A DNA stretch of 64,000 bases from Prevotella scopos JCM 17725 (GTDB taxonomy: Bacteria; Bacteroidota; Bacteroidia; Bacteroidales; Bacteroidaceae): positions 930,001 through 994,000 of the forward strand of contig NZ_CP072389.1 in the NCBI RefSeq assembly GCF_018127785.1, read 5' to 3'. This document shows positions 35,284 through 43,214 of the stretch, piece by piece. The position numbers were made by a program, and so were the translations under genes. The notes beneath the pieces were generated by a model. That model did not search any database, had not been told where the DNA came from, and saw only the letters and a program-made list of their open reading frames with translations. Each line of letters begins with the position of its first letter. The first letter of the stretch is position 1.

Positions 35284-35314
35284 TTTGTTTTCTACGAGAA
35301 AATTGCTATCTTTG
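35284..35314 (+). promoter_or_regulatory. Consensus Bacteroidota promoter without an intact gene
   Basis: TTTG (35284-35287), 19 nt, then TATCTTTG (35307-35314) is an exact match to the TTTG-N19-TAnnTTTG consensus. Downstream, to 35597, there is no gene I can support, and the next frame is a gene remnant. The rest of 34812-35597 otherwise holds the leader of the chimeric gene and AT-rich spacer. Confidence 0.6.
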
Positions 35315-35597
35315 CAGCATTAACAGAAGGCTCTTTGAGACATTGCAGAATAAAGAATTGGAAAGAAGCTCGCTCGTTTCTTATTCGTTCCCCCTTTGAC
35401 ACATATCCTTCTCAGACTTCTAATAATCAGGATTTTACTATTCGTGAGATGATTTTATGCGGAAATCACATAAGTATTAAGCGACAAAACGTACAACTAT
35501 TATTGATTATTTACAAGTTACATAAACTGATACTTACAAGCTCAGGTGAATAAGGTCATTTCGAGGCATTTCGTCACAATATTGCAGTTATAAGTTC

Positions 35598-35810
35598 TTG
35601 ATATTCACTTTGTTTATAAAATGGTCATACGCAAAAGAGATACCAATATCAAGCATAATCTATATAAAAGAAAATGCAATAGTACCTCCTATCGAAATGA
35701 GGACAAATGGAATCTCATTTGGTGCAAATAATATTGGTCATTTTCAAACAAAAGATGGGAAGGATGTGTTATTATATTTAAGAAATTGCTGTCTTCATTT
35801 TCTCCTAAAG
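35598..35810 (+). pseudogene. Remnant of a small PH-like domain protein
   Basis: The frame reads YAKEIPISSIIYIKENAIVP, then RTNGISFGANNIGHFQTKDG and KDVLLYLRN, which resembles bacterial PH-domain (bPH) proteins of the form IPLSxI...RTxG...GHFxLKDGxKxLLYL. The N-terminal half is missing and the frame then runs antisense into the esterase gene. Low confidence in the family name. Confidence 0.4.
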
Positions 35811-37664
35811 ACTTTTTTCATGAGTAACTTGTTGACTACGAATTCCAGAAAAATTTGTGTTCAGTTTACTTTCAATTTCCTTGACAAGTTCTTTTCTACG
35901 GTTCATCTTTTCTATCATCTGTTTCGTTCTCTCCTCAAAGGATATATTATAGAAAGGTATATTGTTCTGATCATCATGTTTTATAAAGAACACACCATTA
36001 AACTTCTGATATAGGTTAGAAGGGTAGAACTGATACGGGGTATCCAAAAGTCCTCTAAACCGTGTTAGCGTCAATTGGTCGAAAGATGATGTTATAGGGA
36101 AATATATCGAGCAATCGGTTAAAGCATTGAGGTAATGCTCTAAACTGTTTGTTGGCGCTTTATCCAACCTTTTTTGCTCATTCTTCCTATCTCTGCTTAC
36201 TCCCGAGGCATAGCCACCCGCTGATGTAATAAATAGGGGGCAGTAGTCATTCCCATATTCTTTTTTCATATAGCTGCCCATTGGCACACAAGGAATGGCT
36301 GGGAAGGTAGAAATAGGGTTAACGTGTCCTGCATGTGCATATATGCACACCATCTTATCCTTTTCATTTGCAAACTTGTTTATTAAGAAATGCGCATTCA
36401 TAGCCATAACAGAGTCTCGTCGTATCATTCTGTCAACCTCAGACGTATTTATCTCATTTCGGTCTAAATTCAGAAGATGCTCTAAACAAATAAGTTCATC
36501 GTTGTTAAGCACCTTACCGAGCTTAGAACGATGTTGCGCAAGATAGTCGATAGCTTCTGAAAGTCTGTCGTTTACTATTAATACGGCAAGTCTGTCAGCT
36601 TCTGGGACACGCAATTTCTTATTCATATCGGCTATGAAATCAAAGAGGTAAAAGGAAGAAGAGGTATATCGGTTCTTACTCCAAGGGTAGTCTATTCCGA
36701 GTACTCTTACTTTCTCGTGATCATTCTTTCCTCTGTTATAAGCTCTAATCTTGTCTAATAATCCCTTTTCTTGACATTCCTTGACCAGCGATGAGTCCAT
36801 GACAAACGACTCGTCTTGTACATAACGATTATAATAAAGAGATTTTTCGATGATACGTTCAAGTAAGACCAATTTGCAATTTTGCTTCTCAATAGCCTCT
36901 TCAATCAGTCTGAAAGTAAATGAATTAATGTCCGAGTTTCCGTGCATTGATTCCCCTAAGGCTACAAATTTCTTACCTTTTATCTCGTTAATTTGCTCTA
37001 AATCAAAGTTTTTATCTTTATTTTCTTGGATATAGCTGAGTCTATCCTTCATCTTTACGGGTTCGAGAATTCTTACAGGATAGTCGTCAATGGGCTTATT
37101 GTCAAGTGTTACGCTGAGACGTGCGAAGGCAAGATAGGCTTCTGTGTTTTCCTCCCCTAAAGCATTGATTCGGATATTCAAGGAAGAGGCATTTGACAAG
37201 TTGATACGTTTAGAAAAGACTCTGACGACTTGCTCTGGCTGGAAGGTTAAGTTTTCTGATGCCAGCACCCTCTCTTTCTCATCAATGGCTTCTAGCAGCA
37301 TAGAAACTCGCTTTAGTCCGTTGCCCTTACATTCAAAACCCACAACACCTTCTTTAAGTCGATTATTCGGTAGCAATATTCTTTGTGTGAATTCCGATCT
37401 TAACTTATTAATTAGTGGCAGGGCCTTCATATAATTCTTAGAGAACAAAATGCGGTTAGCGTCTTTCCTTCCCAACGTAATGCCACTGTTTGTATAGGCT
37501 CCATTCTCTATCCAAGGATAGAGTCTCATCGAGTCAGGCTGCATAACGAAGTTCAGGTCATACGCCCTTGTATAGGTTAGTTTCTCTGATTGTGCAATGC
37601 TTGGTATTGCTAAGATGAAGAAAAGTATTAAACTTAATAAATTCTTCTGAATGTTTTTTCTCAT
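35805..37664 (-). CDS. Erythromycin esterase family protein (secreted)
   Basis: 619 residues with a signal peptide (MRKNIQKNLLSLILFFILAIPSIAQ). Residues about 60-210 are a beta-rich N-terminal domain. From residue 230 the erythromycin-esterase fold begins: KKFVALGESMHGNSDINSFT (catalytic-type GEsxHG), KLVLLERIIEKSLYYNRYVQ (Glu), VRVLGIDYP and CIYAHAGHVNP (His). EreA/EreB hydrolyse the macrolide lactone, but secreted Bacteroidota homologues have no proven substrate, so resistance should not be assumed. The ATG at 37664 follows a consensus promoter at 37706-37736. The neighbours are accessory genes. Confidence 0.85.
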   Translation of the reverse strand: MRKNIQKNLLSLILFFILAIPSIAQSEKLTYTRAYDLNFVMQPDSMRLYPWIENGAYTNSGITLGRKDANRILFSKNYMKALPLINKLRSEFTQRILLPNNRLKEGVVGFECKGNGLKRVSMLLEAIDEKERVLASENLTFQPEQVVRVFSKRINLSNASSLNIRINALGEENTEAYLAFARLSVTLDNKPIDDYPVRILEPVKMKDRLSYIQENKDKNFDLEQINEIKGKKFVALGESMHGNSDINSFTFRLIEEAIEKQNCKLVLLERIIEKSLYYNRYVQDESFVMDSSLVKECQEKGLLDKIRAYNRGKNDHEKVRVLGIDYPWSKNRYTSSSFYLFDFIADMNKKLRVPEADRLAVLIVNDRLSEAIDYLAQHRSKLGKVLNNDELICLEHLLNLDRNEINTSEVDRMIRRDSVMAMNAHFLINKFANEKDKMVCIYAHAGHVNPISTFPAIPCVPMGSYMKKEYGNDYCPLFITSAGGYASGVSRDRKNEQKRLDKAPTNSLEHYLNALTDCSIYFPITSSFDQLTLTRFRGLLDTPYQFYPSNLYQKFNGVFFIKHDDQNNIPFYNISFEERTKQMIEKMNRRKELVKEIESKLNTNFSGIRSQQVTHEKSL

Positions 37665-37688
37665 TTCCCCGGTTTTTTAATAATCGTG

Positions 37689-37723
37689 AATTCAACAAGT
37701 AAGTGCAAATTTACTTAATTAGT
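37689..37723. repeat. Promoter-bearing direct repeat, copy 1
   Basis: ATTCAACAAGTAAGTGCAAATTTACTTAAT is repeated at 39153-39188 with 34 of 35 bases shared. It includes the minus-strand -7 box (TAAATTTG) of the esterase gene. Confidence 0.8.
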
Positions 37724-37736
37724 TGCAAGTTCCAAA
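37706..37736 (-). promoter_or_regulatory. Consensus promoter of the esterase gene
   Basis: Minus strand: TTTG (37733-37736), 19 nt, TAAATTTG (37706-37713). An exact TTTG-N19-TAnnTTTG match 42 nt before the ATG. Confidence 0.7.
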
Positions 37737-37759
37737 ACAAAGTGCAATAAAAGAGTGTC

Positions 37760-37823
37760 CCTCTCCGAGAGATGCAGACGTTCTCGACGCATAGTGCGAG
37801 GTTGTCTGCATCTCTCGGAGAGG
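37760..37823. repeat. 20-bp perfect palindrome with nested stem
   Basis: CCTCTCCGAGAGATGCAGAC (37760-37779) pairs with 37804-37823; the 24-nt loop itself contains CTCG...CGAG. It lies upstream of the esterase promoter. REP-like element, or a cruciform. Confidence 0.8.
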
Positions 37824-37839
37824 AAAAAGAAACAACCAG

Positions 37840-37897
37840 CAATACAAATAAAAAAGGAGACCGAAGTCTCCCAAAGATTAACTAACTTTGTATTGCA
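37840..37897. repeat. Nested inverted repeat GCAATACAAA / GGAGAC
   Basis: GCAATACAAA (37840-37849) pairs with TTTGTATTGC (37888-37897) and the inner GGAGACCGAAGTCTCC is a tight hairpin. On the plus strand it also contains TAACTTTG. It lies in the 300-bp gap between the esterase gene and the lipoprotein gene, which has no CDS. Confidence 0.65.
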
Positions 37898-37967
37898 AAT
37901 GTATCATCTATGACCTTATGCTATAGCGTTATCCTTCGACGAGTATGGGAACATGGTTAGGATCCTT

Positions 37968-38426
37968 CTATTGAATCGTCTGATCAAACTTACCGTTACA
38001 ATCTCGAACAACTATTTTTCGACGATATAACTTCTTCATGCGGATTTCATCCCATAAATGATTTTTAGCATCTTTCCATTTGATTAAGAAGAAATAGCAG
38101 GTATCGGTATTGTTGAATAGATAATTGCCATCTATGGTAAACAACGAGTCTGGATATACGATGTCACCTTGGACATCAATACCGTTCCACAACGTCACCT
38201 TAGAAGGATAGAGGTCACTATCAGTAGGCAAATATGCAGGTTGCAATAGACAATCCACACTATCAATCGTATCGTAGTGGGAGGCACCTATAAATAAGGT
38301 GTCATTCGTACGATTCGTGAAAATGGCGATAGTCCTTGAATCACATATAGGGATGCATGAAGAGACCAAACTAAGAATGATCGCAATACCACCTAACAAA
38401 TTTCTATATTTCTTATCTATTTTCAT
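37968..38426 (-). CDS. Small lipoprotein, orphan immunity paralogue of 57474-57947
   Basis: 152 residues; lipobox in LVSSC after a hydrophobic segment, so it is periplasm-facing. The mature domain (NRTNDTLFIGASHYDTIDSV, PDSLFTIDGNYLFNN, YFFLIKWKDAKNHLWDEI, MKKLYRRKIV) matches, residue pattern for residue pattern, the lipoprotein at 57474-57947. That one directly follows an HExxH toxin tip. This copy has no tip upstream (minus), so it is an orphan immunity gene. No published family was recognised. Confidence 0.65.
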   Translation of the reverse strand: MKIDKKYRNLLGGIAIILSLVSSCIPICDSRTIAIFTNRTNDTLFIGASHYDTIDSVDCLLQPAYLPTDSDLYPSKVTLWNGIDVQGDIVYPDSLFTIDGNYLFNNTDTCYFFLIKWKDAKNHLWDEIRMKKLYRRKIVVRDCNGKFDQTIQ

Positions 38427-38509
38427 ATATTTTAGTAAGTGATTTAAATCTTACATGGGGGCTGCTCGCCCCCAAACCCCTCGGTGTTTTCAGGTATATT
38501 GCAGTTCTA

Positions 38510-38782
38510 TGTTGAACTTGCAGGCTTTTGTTCTTACCATACTACATGCTATTCCTCCCACTTTTAGCGACTTCCGTTGAACTACAATACAAATATTAAA
38601 CATAACTTCCAACCTGGAGCATAAGGTTCCGAAGCGTTCTCGTAAGTTCATTTTTTCTTTGTTTTCGGTTACAAAAATAGCAAAAGGCAGAGAATTTATC
38701 CTTGGCATTATACCTAATTTATTTAGAACCAAATTGATTATCAGGTAGTTATTCTAACAACTCCTAATCTGGAGCATTACTG
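38510..38782 (-). pseudogene. IS1-family remnant (left end and start of insA)
   Basis: Minus strand: AGTAATGCTCCAGATTAGGA at the end (38782), then a leader and a frame with FGTLCSRLEVMFNICIVVQR, the degenerate counterpart of ETLCSRLGVKFVCRYCQSES at 22178. The element decays after about 60 codons. Confidence 0.65.
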
Positions 38783-38784
38783 GG

Positions 38785-39132
38785 TTATAATATTAGGGTT
38801 CCTTTTTCCCACTCATCTATAGTCATTTTAGCTGTTAGCGAATGAATATTATTACCACTTGCAATACTTTGCAATATTTGCATAGCATTACGTTCAAAAA
38901 TAGGCAAAAGATATGTTGCAGCCCATATGCGAACACCAACAGATTCGCTATCTAGAAGTTTAGACAATTGCTTTATGCTATTTGTCTCTTTTAAATAACG
39001 AGCACTTTTAGCTATTACCTGATAGCTTTTATTTGCTTGTGTGTAATTACCTGTTTCTGTTGCTTCAGCATGCTTTATCGCAGCTTCTTCAAACTTCCTA
39101 TAAGCCGTTTCTATTTTTTTTAAGGATTCCAT
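38785..39132 (-). CDS. DUF2019-like protein, orphan immunity candidate
   Basis: 115 residues from ATG 39132 (MESLKKIETAYRKFEEAAIK). It is all-helical, with HEAT-like repeats (YLKETNSIKQLSKLLDSESV, GVRIWAATYLLPIFERNAMQ) as in the DUF2019 family. Members of that family accompany polymorphic toxins and are probable immunity proteins. No toxin remains next to it; an IS1-type end begins 3 bp after its stop. It has no signal peptide, so a cytoplasmic target is expected. Confidence 0.65.
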   Translation of the reverse strand: MESLKKIETAYRKFEEAAIKHAEATETGNYTQANKSYQVIAKSARYLKETNSIKQLSKLLDSESVGVRIWAATYLLPIFERNAMQILQSIASGNNIHSLTAKMTIDEWEKGTLIL

Positions 39133-39152
39133 CCAAATTTCTTTAATGCGTG

Positions 39153-39188
39153 GATTCAACAAGTAAGTGCAAATTTACTTAATCAGTT
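39153..39188. repeat. Promoter-bearing direct repeat, copy 2
   Basis: Copy of 37689-37723 located just upstream of the DUF2019-like gene. It carries the same minus-strand TAAATTTG (39170-39177), but the -33 TTTG is not conserved. Confidence 0.8.
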
Positions 39189-39262
39189 CGTAAAAGCAGT
39201 CTCTTGGTGTTCTAAAATTCATTTTTTTCTTGATCTCATGTTAATTTTGTTTGAAAACTTGT

Positions 39263-39531
39263 GGTTCTATAACGAATCGTGTGGGTTGTGTGTTGATATT
39301 CCACCGGTTTGGTGCGGGTGCTTAGCACATGTGGTGCGGATGCTTAGCACGTTTGGTGCGGATGGTATGCACCACATGTGCGAAGGACTAACACTATTAC
39401 TGTATATGGAAGGGTAGTGATTTAATGTACGTCAAGCGTATTGAAACTAAGGTCAATCTGAAGTTGTATTTAGTTTTTGACAATATTTTTAGGCTCTATA
39501 ACGAATTACCCACACGATTCGTTATAGAGCC
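39263..39531. mobile_element. ISL3-like MITE, copy 2 (269 bp) with perfect target duplication
   Basis: Terminal inverted repeats GGTTCTATAACGAATCGTGT (left) and the matching ...CGTTATAGAGCC (right) are flanked by exact 8-bp direct repeats AAACTTGT (39255-39262 and 39532-39539). The right end is a hairpin of two facing copies of GGCTCTATAACGAAT (39492-39506 and 39517-39531). The interior holds units of GGTGCGGATGCTTAGCAC. It is non-coding and an inverted copy of 16210-16490. Confidence 0.92.
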
Positions 39532-39703
39532 AAACTTGTTATTTGTTGATGGCTGATGTGTTCAAAAGTCTCAGACTTAGGAACGTACTGTCTTATCAGT
39601 CCATTTGCATTTTTAATACCGCTATTTACACCATCGCCTATTCATAATAAAGTGTAAATGCGTTAAACCTCTTATTTCCTGCATCTATTACAGCGTTTTT
39701 TAG

Positions 39704-39711
39704 TACCTTTG
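39704..39711 (+). promoter_or_regulatory. -7 box TACCTTTG for the ftsE-like gene
   Basis: TACCTTTG lies 72 nt upstream of the ATG at 39784, in the gap after the MITE. No clear -33 element. Confidence 0.55.
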
Positions 39712-39783
39712 CAGAATAAATCCTTGCCAATAGGCAATGGACATAAGTATCAATTGACAATAATAAATCATACAGAGATAATC

Positions 39784-40530
39784 ATGTTAATAGACTACAA
39801 GAAGGTAAACATATATCAAGATGAACGCTTAATTCTGAAAGATGTTGACTTTCAGGCAGAAGAAGGAGAGTTTATCTATCTCATCGGTCGTGTTGGTTCA
39901 GGCAAGAGTTCGCTGTTAAAAACAATCTATGGCGAGTTGGATATTGATAACGAAGATGCTGAGAAGGCTGTCGTTCTCGACGAGAGTATGCCTAACATCA
40001 AGCGTAGTCGTATCCCTGCACTCCGCAAGCAGATGGGTATTATCTTCCAAGACTTTCAACTCTTGCATGACCGCTCTGTAGCAAAGAACCTCAAATTTGT
40101 CTTGCAGGCAACAGGTTGGAGTAGCAGCCAGAAGATTGACCGCCGCATCGAAGAAGTGTTGGCTCAGGTGGGCATGACAGATAAGAAGAACAAGATGCCA
40201 AGTGAACTCTCTGGCGGTGAACAGCAGCGTATTGCTATTGCACGTGCTTTACTGAACATTCCAAAGATTATTATTGCCGATGAGCCTACGGGTAATCTTG
40301 ACCCAGAGACGGCTGCGAACATCGTTAGTATCCTCAAGGACTCATGCAAGGCAGGTACAACCGTTATCATGTCAACCCATAACATCAACCTCCTTGACCA
40401 GTTCCCTGGTAAGGTTTATCGTTGTAATAACGGCGAATTCTACCTTGTCACTGACAAGCAAGAGGTTAGTAAATTAGCAGAAGAAACGGCTCCTGTAGAG
40501 ACGGTTGACGAGCTAGAACAAAACGATTAA
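39784..40530 (+). CDS. ftsE: FtsE-like ABC transporter ATP-binding protein
   Basis: 248-residue ABC ATPase. Walker A is [10 protein letters not shown], the Q-loop is [20 protein letters not shown], the signature is [15 protein letters not shown], Walker B is [12 protein letters not shown], and the H-loop is VIMSTHN. The Q-loop sequence and small size fit FtsE, which with FtsX regulates peptidoglycan hydrolases at division. No ftsX is adjacent, as is common in Bacteroidota. The ATG at 39784 is preferred to the longer frame from 39709, which would start inside the -7 box. The C-terminal 30 residues are acidic. Confidence 0.88.
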   Translation: MLIDYKKVNIYQDERLILKDVDFQAEEGEFIYLIGRVGSGKSSLLKTIYGELDIDNEDAEKAVVLDESMPNIKRSRIPALRKQMGIIFQDFQLLHDRSVAKNLKFVLQATGWSSSQKIDRRIEEVLAQVGMTDKKNKMPSELSGGEQQRIAIARALLNIPKIIIADEPTGNLDPETAANIVSILKDSCKAGTTVIMSTHNINLLDQFPGKVYRCNNGEFYLVTDKQEVSKLAEETAPVETVDELEQND

Positions 40531-40573
40531 GCGCATAGAACGCCACATAAATCCACAATTAGAAAGATTGAAG

Positions 40574-41908
40574 ATGATGAAAGTAATGAAATTTGGAGGT
40601 ACATCCGTAGGCTCACCAGAGCGCATGAAGGATGTTGCTTCCTTGATAACAAAGTCAGGAGAGCCAACATTCATCGTACTCTCCGCAATGAGTGGAACGA
40701 CTAACACATTGATAGAAATATCAGACTACCTCTATCGTAAAAATCCAGAGGGAGCGAACGAACTTATCAACAACCTCGAACAGAAATATCTTGGCCACGT
40801 TGAAGAGCTCTACTCTACTGAGGAATACAAGCAGAAGGCACGCCAGTTCCTGAGTGAGGAATTCAACTATCTGCGTACCTTCACAAAGGATTTATTCACT
40901 TCATTTGAAGAGAAGAGCATCGTTGCACAGGGTGAAGTCCTCTCAACTAACATGGTTGTGAACTATCTTCAGGAACAGGGCATCAAAGCAATATTACTTT
41001 CTGCACTCGACTTCATGCGCACCGACAAGAATGCGGAGCCTGACGGACAGTATATCAAAGAACATCTGACAGCGATTATGGATGAGAATCAGGGCTATCA
41101 GATTTATATCACACAAGGGTTCATCTGCCGTAACGCTTACGGAGAGGTAGATAACTTGTTGCGTGGTGGTTCTGACTATACTGCTTCTCTCGTGGGTGCT
41201 GCCATCAACGCAGAGGAGATTCAGATATGGACTGACATCGACGGAATGCACAACAACGACCCACGTGTCGTTGAGAAGACCGAGGCGGTACGCCAGCTGA
41301 ACTTTGAAGAGGCATCCGAGTTGGCTTACTTCGGCGCAAAGATTCTCCACCCTACTTGCGTTCAACCAGCGAAGTACGCAGGTATTCCTGTTCGTCTAAA
41401 GAACACGATGGACCCAGATGCAGAGGGTACAATCATCGACAACAAATTGGTGAGAAGAAATATTAAAGCAGTTGCAGCCAAAGACAATATCACGGCTATC
41501 AAGATTAAGTCAAGTCGTATGTTGGGTGCTTCGGGCTTCTTGCGCAAGGTGTTTGAAATCTTCGAGAGCTATCAAACTTCTATCGACATGATTACTACCA
41601 GTGAGGTGGGTGTATCAATGACCATCGAGAACAACAGCCATTTGGCAGAGATTGTTGATGAGTTGAAGAAGTATGGCACTGTAACTGTTGACAAAGAGAT
41701 GTGTATTGTCTGCGTTGTCGGCGACCTCGATTGGAGCAACGTTGGCTTTGAGACATTGGCAACAGACGCATTGAAGGACATCCCTGTACGTATGATTAGC
41801 TATGGTGGAAGCAACTATAATATTTCATTCTTGATACGTGAGGAAGACAAGCAGCGTGCTTTGCAGTCGCTATCAAACGTCCTCTTCAACGAAAGAAAGA
41901 ACGGATAA
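40574..41908 (+). CDS. lysC: Aspartate kinase (monofunctional)
   Basis: Phosphorylates aspartate, the first step toward lysine, threonine, methionine and diaminopimelate. The N-terminal KFGGTSVGSPERMKDV binds ATP, QGFICRNAYGEVDNLLRGGSDY is the catalytic core, and TDIDGMHNNDPRVVEKT is conserved. ACT domains occupy residues about 300-445 (KSSRMLGASGFLRKVFEIFE, CIVCVVGDLDW), so feedback inhibition is expected. No homoserine dehydrogenase domain follows. Of the start choices (TTG 40568, ATG 40574, ATG 40577), ATG 40574 is taken. It is followed by lysA, so the two probably serve the diaminopimelate/lysine route. Confidence 0.95.
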   Translation: MMKVMKFGGTSVGSPERMKDVASLITKSGEPTFIVLSAMSGTTNTLIEISDYLYRKNPEGANELINNLEQKYLGHVEELYSTEEYKQKARQFLSEEFNYLRTFTKDLFTSFEEKSIVAQGEVLSTNMVVNYLQEQGIKAILLSALDFMRTDKNAEPDGQYIKEHLTAIMDENQGYQIYITQGFICRNAYGEVDNLLRGGSDYTASLVGAAINAEEIQIWTDIDGMHNNDPRVVEKTEAVRQLNFEEASELAYFGAKILHPTCVQPAKYAGIPVRLKNTMDPDAEGTIIDNKLVRRNIKAVAAKDNITAIKIKSSRMLGASGFLRKVFEIFESYQTSIDMITTSEVGVSMTIENNSHLAEIVDELKKYGTVTVDKEMCIVCVVGDLDWSNVGFETLATDALKDIPVRMISYGGSNYNISFLIREEDKQRALQSLSNVLFNERKNG

Positions 41909-41938
41909 AATAACAATAAATATTTATTGTAGGAACAA

Positions 41939-41990
41939 ACGCCCTCGACTGTTCATTACTGGAAGCAGACAACTGGACATACGAGGGCGT
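41939..41990. repeat. Long-loop inverted repeat in the lysC-lysA gap
   Basis: ACGCCCTCG (41939-41947) and CGAGGGCGT (41982-41990) enclose 34 nt. It lies in the 129-bp leader of lysA. Too short for the known lysine riboswitch; it may be a REP-like element or a leader hairpin. Confidence 0.5.
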
Positions 41991-42037
41991 ATGTCTCCTC
42001 TACAACTCAGATAAACAAACTTCACGGCACAACACAC

Positions 42038-43195
42038 ATGAGACAACAATTCCCTATAGATAAGTTCGAAAAGATTGAAACTCCTTTTTATTATTATGAT
42101 TATAACCTCTTGAGAGAGACCTTACAAGCAATTAATAAAGAGTTGAAGAAGTACGAAAACTTCATCGTCCACTATGCTATTAAAGCCAATGCAAACGCTA
42201 AGGTGTTGAATGTTATCCAGCAGACAGGTATAGGAGCTGACTGTGTGAGTGGTGGAGAGATACAGCGTTGCTTAGACAGTGGCTTCCCAGCAGACAAGAT
42301 TGTCTATGCAGGTGTGGGTAAAGCTGACTGGGAAATCAACCTCGGATTAGACCATGACATCTTCTGTTTCAACGTAGAGAGTGTGGCTGAGTTGGAGATT
42401 ATCAATGAGTTGGCAGCGAAAAAGGGTAAGACAGCAAACGTATGTTTCCGTATCAATCCTGACGTAGGTGCACATACTCATGAGAAGATTACCACTGGAT
42501 TGGCTGAGAATAAGTTTGGTATTGCCATGCAAGACATGCTACCTACCATCCTTGCAGCAAGTAAGATGTCGAACATTCACTTTATCGGTTTGCACTTCCA
42601 CATCGGTTCACAACTGCTCGAAATGACCGATTTCCGTCACCTTTGCAGCCGTATCAATGAGATACAAGATGCATTAGAGCAGGAGAATATAAAGATTAAG
42701 AATATCAATGTTGGTGGTGGATTGGGCATCGATTACGACAATCCTGACAACCATCCAATCCCTGATTTCAAGTCTTATTTCTATACCTTCGCACGCTATT
42801 TGAATCTAAGAGAAGGACAGAAGCTCCACTTTGAATTGGGTCGTGCAGTAGTAGGACAGATGGGAAGTCTCATCACTCGCACCCTTTATGTGAAGCAAGG
42901 AACAGCAAAGCAGTTTGCTATTGTCGATGCTGGTATGACCGACTTGATTCGTCCTGCCCTCTATCAAGCGAGCCATAAGATAGAAAACCTGTCGAGTGAG
43001 GAGCCATTGCATGTTTATGACGTGGTAGGACCGATTTGCGAATCGAGTGATGTCTTCGCCAAAGATATAGAACTCAATACTGTTCATCGAGGCGATTTGA
43101 TTGCGATGCGTTCGGCTGGAGCATACGGGGAAATCATGGCTTCACAATACAACTGTAGAAAACTGCCTGTAGGCTATACCTCAGACAAACTTTAA
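42038..43195 (+). CDS. lysA: Diaminopimelate decarboxylase
   Basis: PLP-dependent fold type III enzyme that decarboxylates meso-diaminopimelate to lysine. The 385 residues show HYAIKANANAKVLN (PLP lysine), GIGADCVSGGEIQRCLDSGF, FIGLHFHIGSQLLEM, NVGGGLGIDYDNP, and the second-domain FELGRAVVGQMGSLITRTLYVK, VDAGMTDLIRPALYQASH and GPICESSDVF. It is slightly shorter than E. coli LysA but complete. It follows lysC and precedes two glycosyltransferase genes on the same strand. Confidence 0.95.
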   Translation: MRQQFPIDKFEKIETPFYYYDYNLLRETLQAINKELKKYENFIVHYAIKANANAKVLNVIQQTGIGADCVSGGEIQRCLDSGFPADKIVYAGVGKADWEINLGLDHDIFCFNVESVAELEIINELAAKKGKTANVCFRINPDVGAHTHEKITTGLAENKFGIAMQDMLPTILAASKMSNIHFIGLHFHIGSQLLEMTDFRHLCSRINEIQDALEQENIKIKNINVGGGLGIDYDNPDNHPIPDFKSYFYTFARYLNLREGQKLHFELGRAVVGQMGSLITRTLYVKQGTAKQFAIVDAGMTDLIRPALYQASHKIENLSSEEPLHVYDVVGPICESSDVFAKDIELNTVHRGDLIAMRSAGAYGEIMASQYNCRKLPVGYTSDKL

Positions 43196-43214
43196 TTAAT
43201 TAGAAAACGAATAA

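Noticed and set aside
35805..37664. Calling the esterase-like gene a macrolide resistance gene.
   Set aside because: The fold residues are present, but the protein is secreted and much longer at the N-terminus than EreA/EreB; substrate cannot be inferred.
16210..39531. The two 270-280 bp inverted repeats as attachment sites or ends of one composite transposon.
   Set aside because: Each copy has its own, different 8-bp flanking duplication and is inverted relative to the other, so they are independent insertions.
41939..41990. Lysine riboswitch upstream of lysA.
   Set aside because: The leader is only about 130 nt with one long-loop stem; the known lysine riboswitch needs a five-helix junction of about 170 nt or more.
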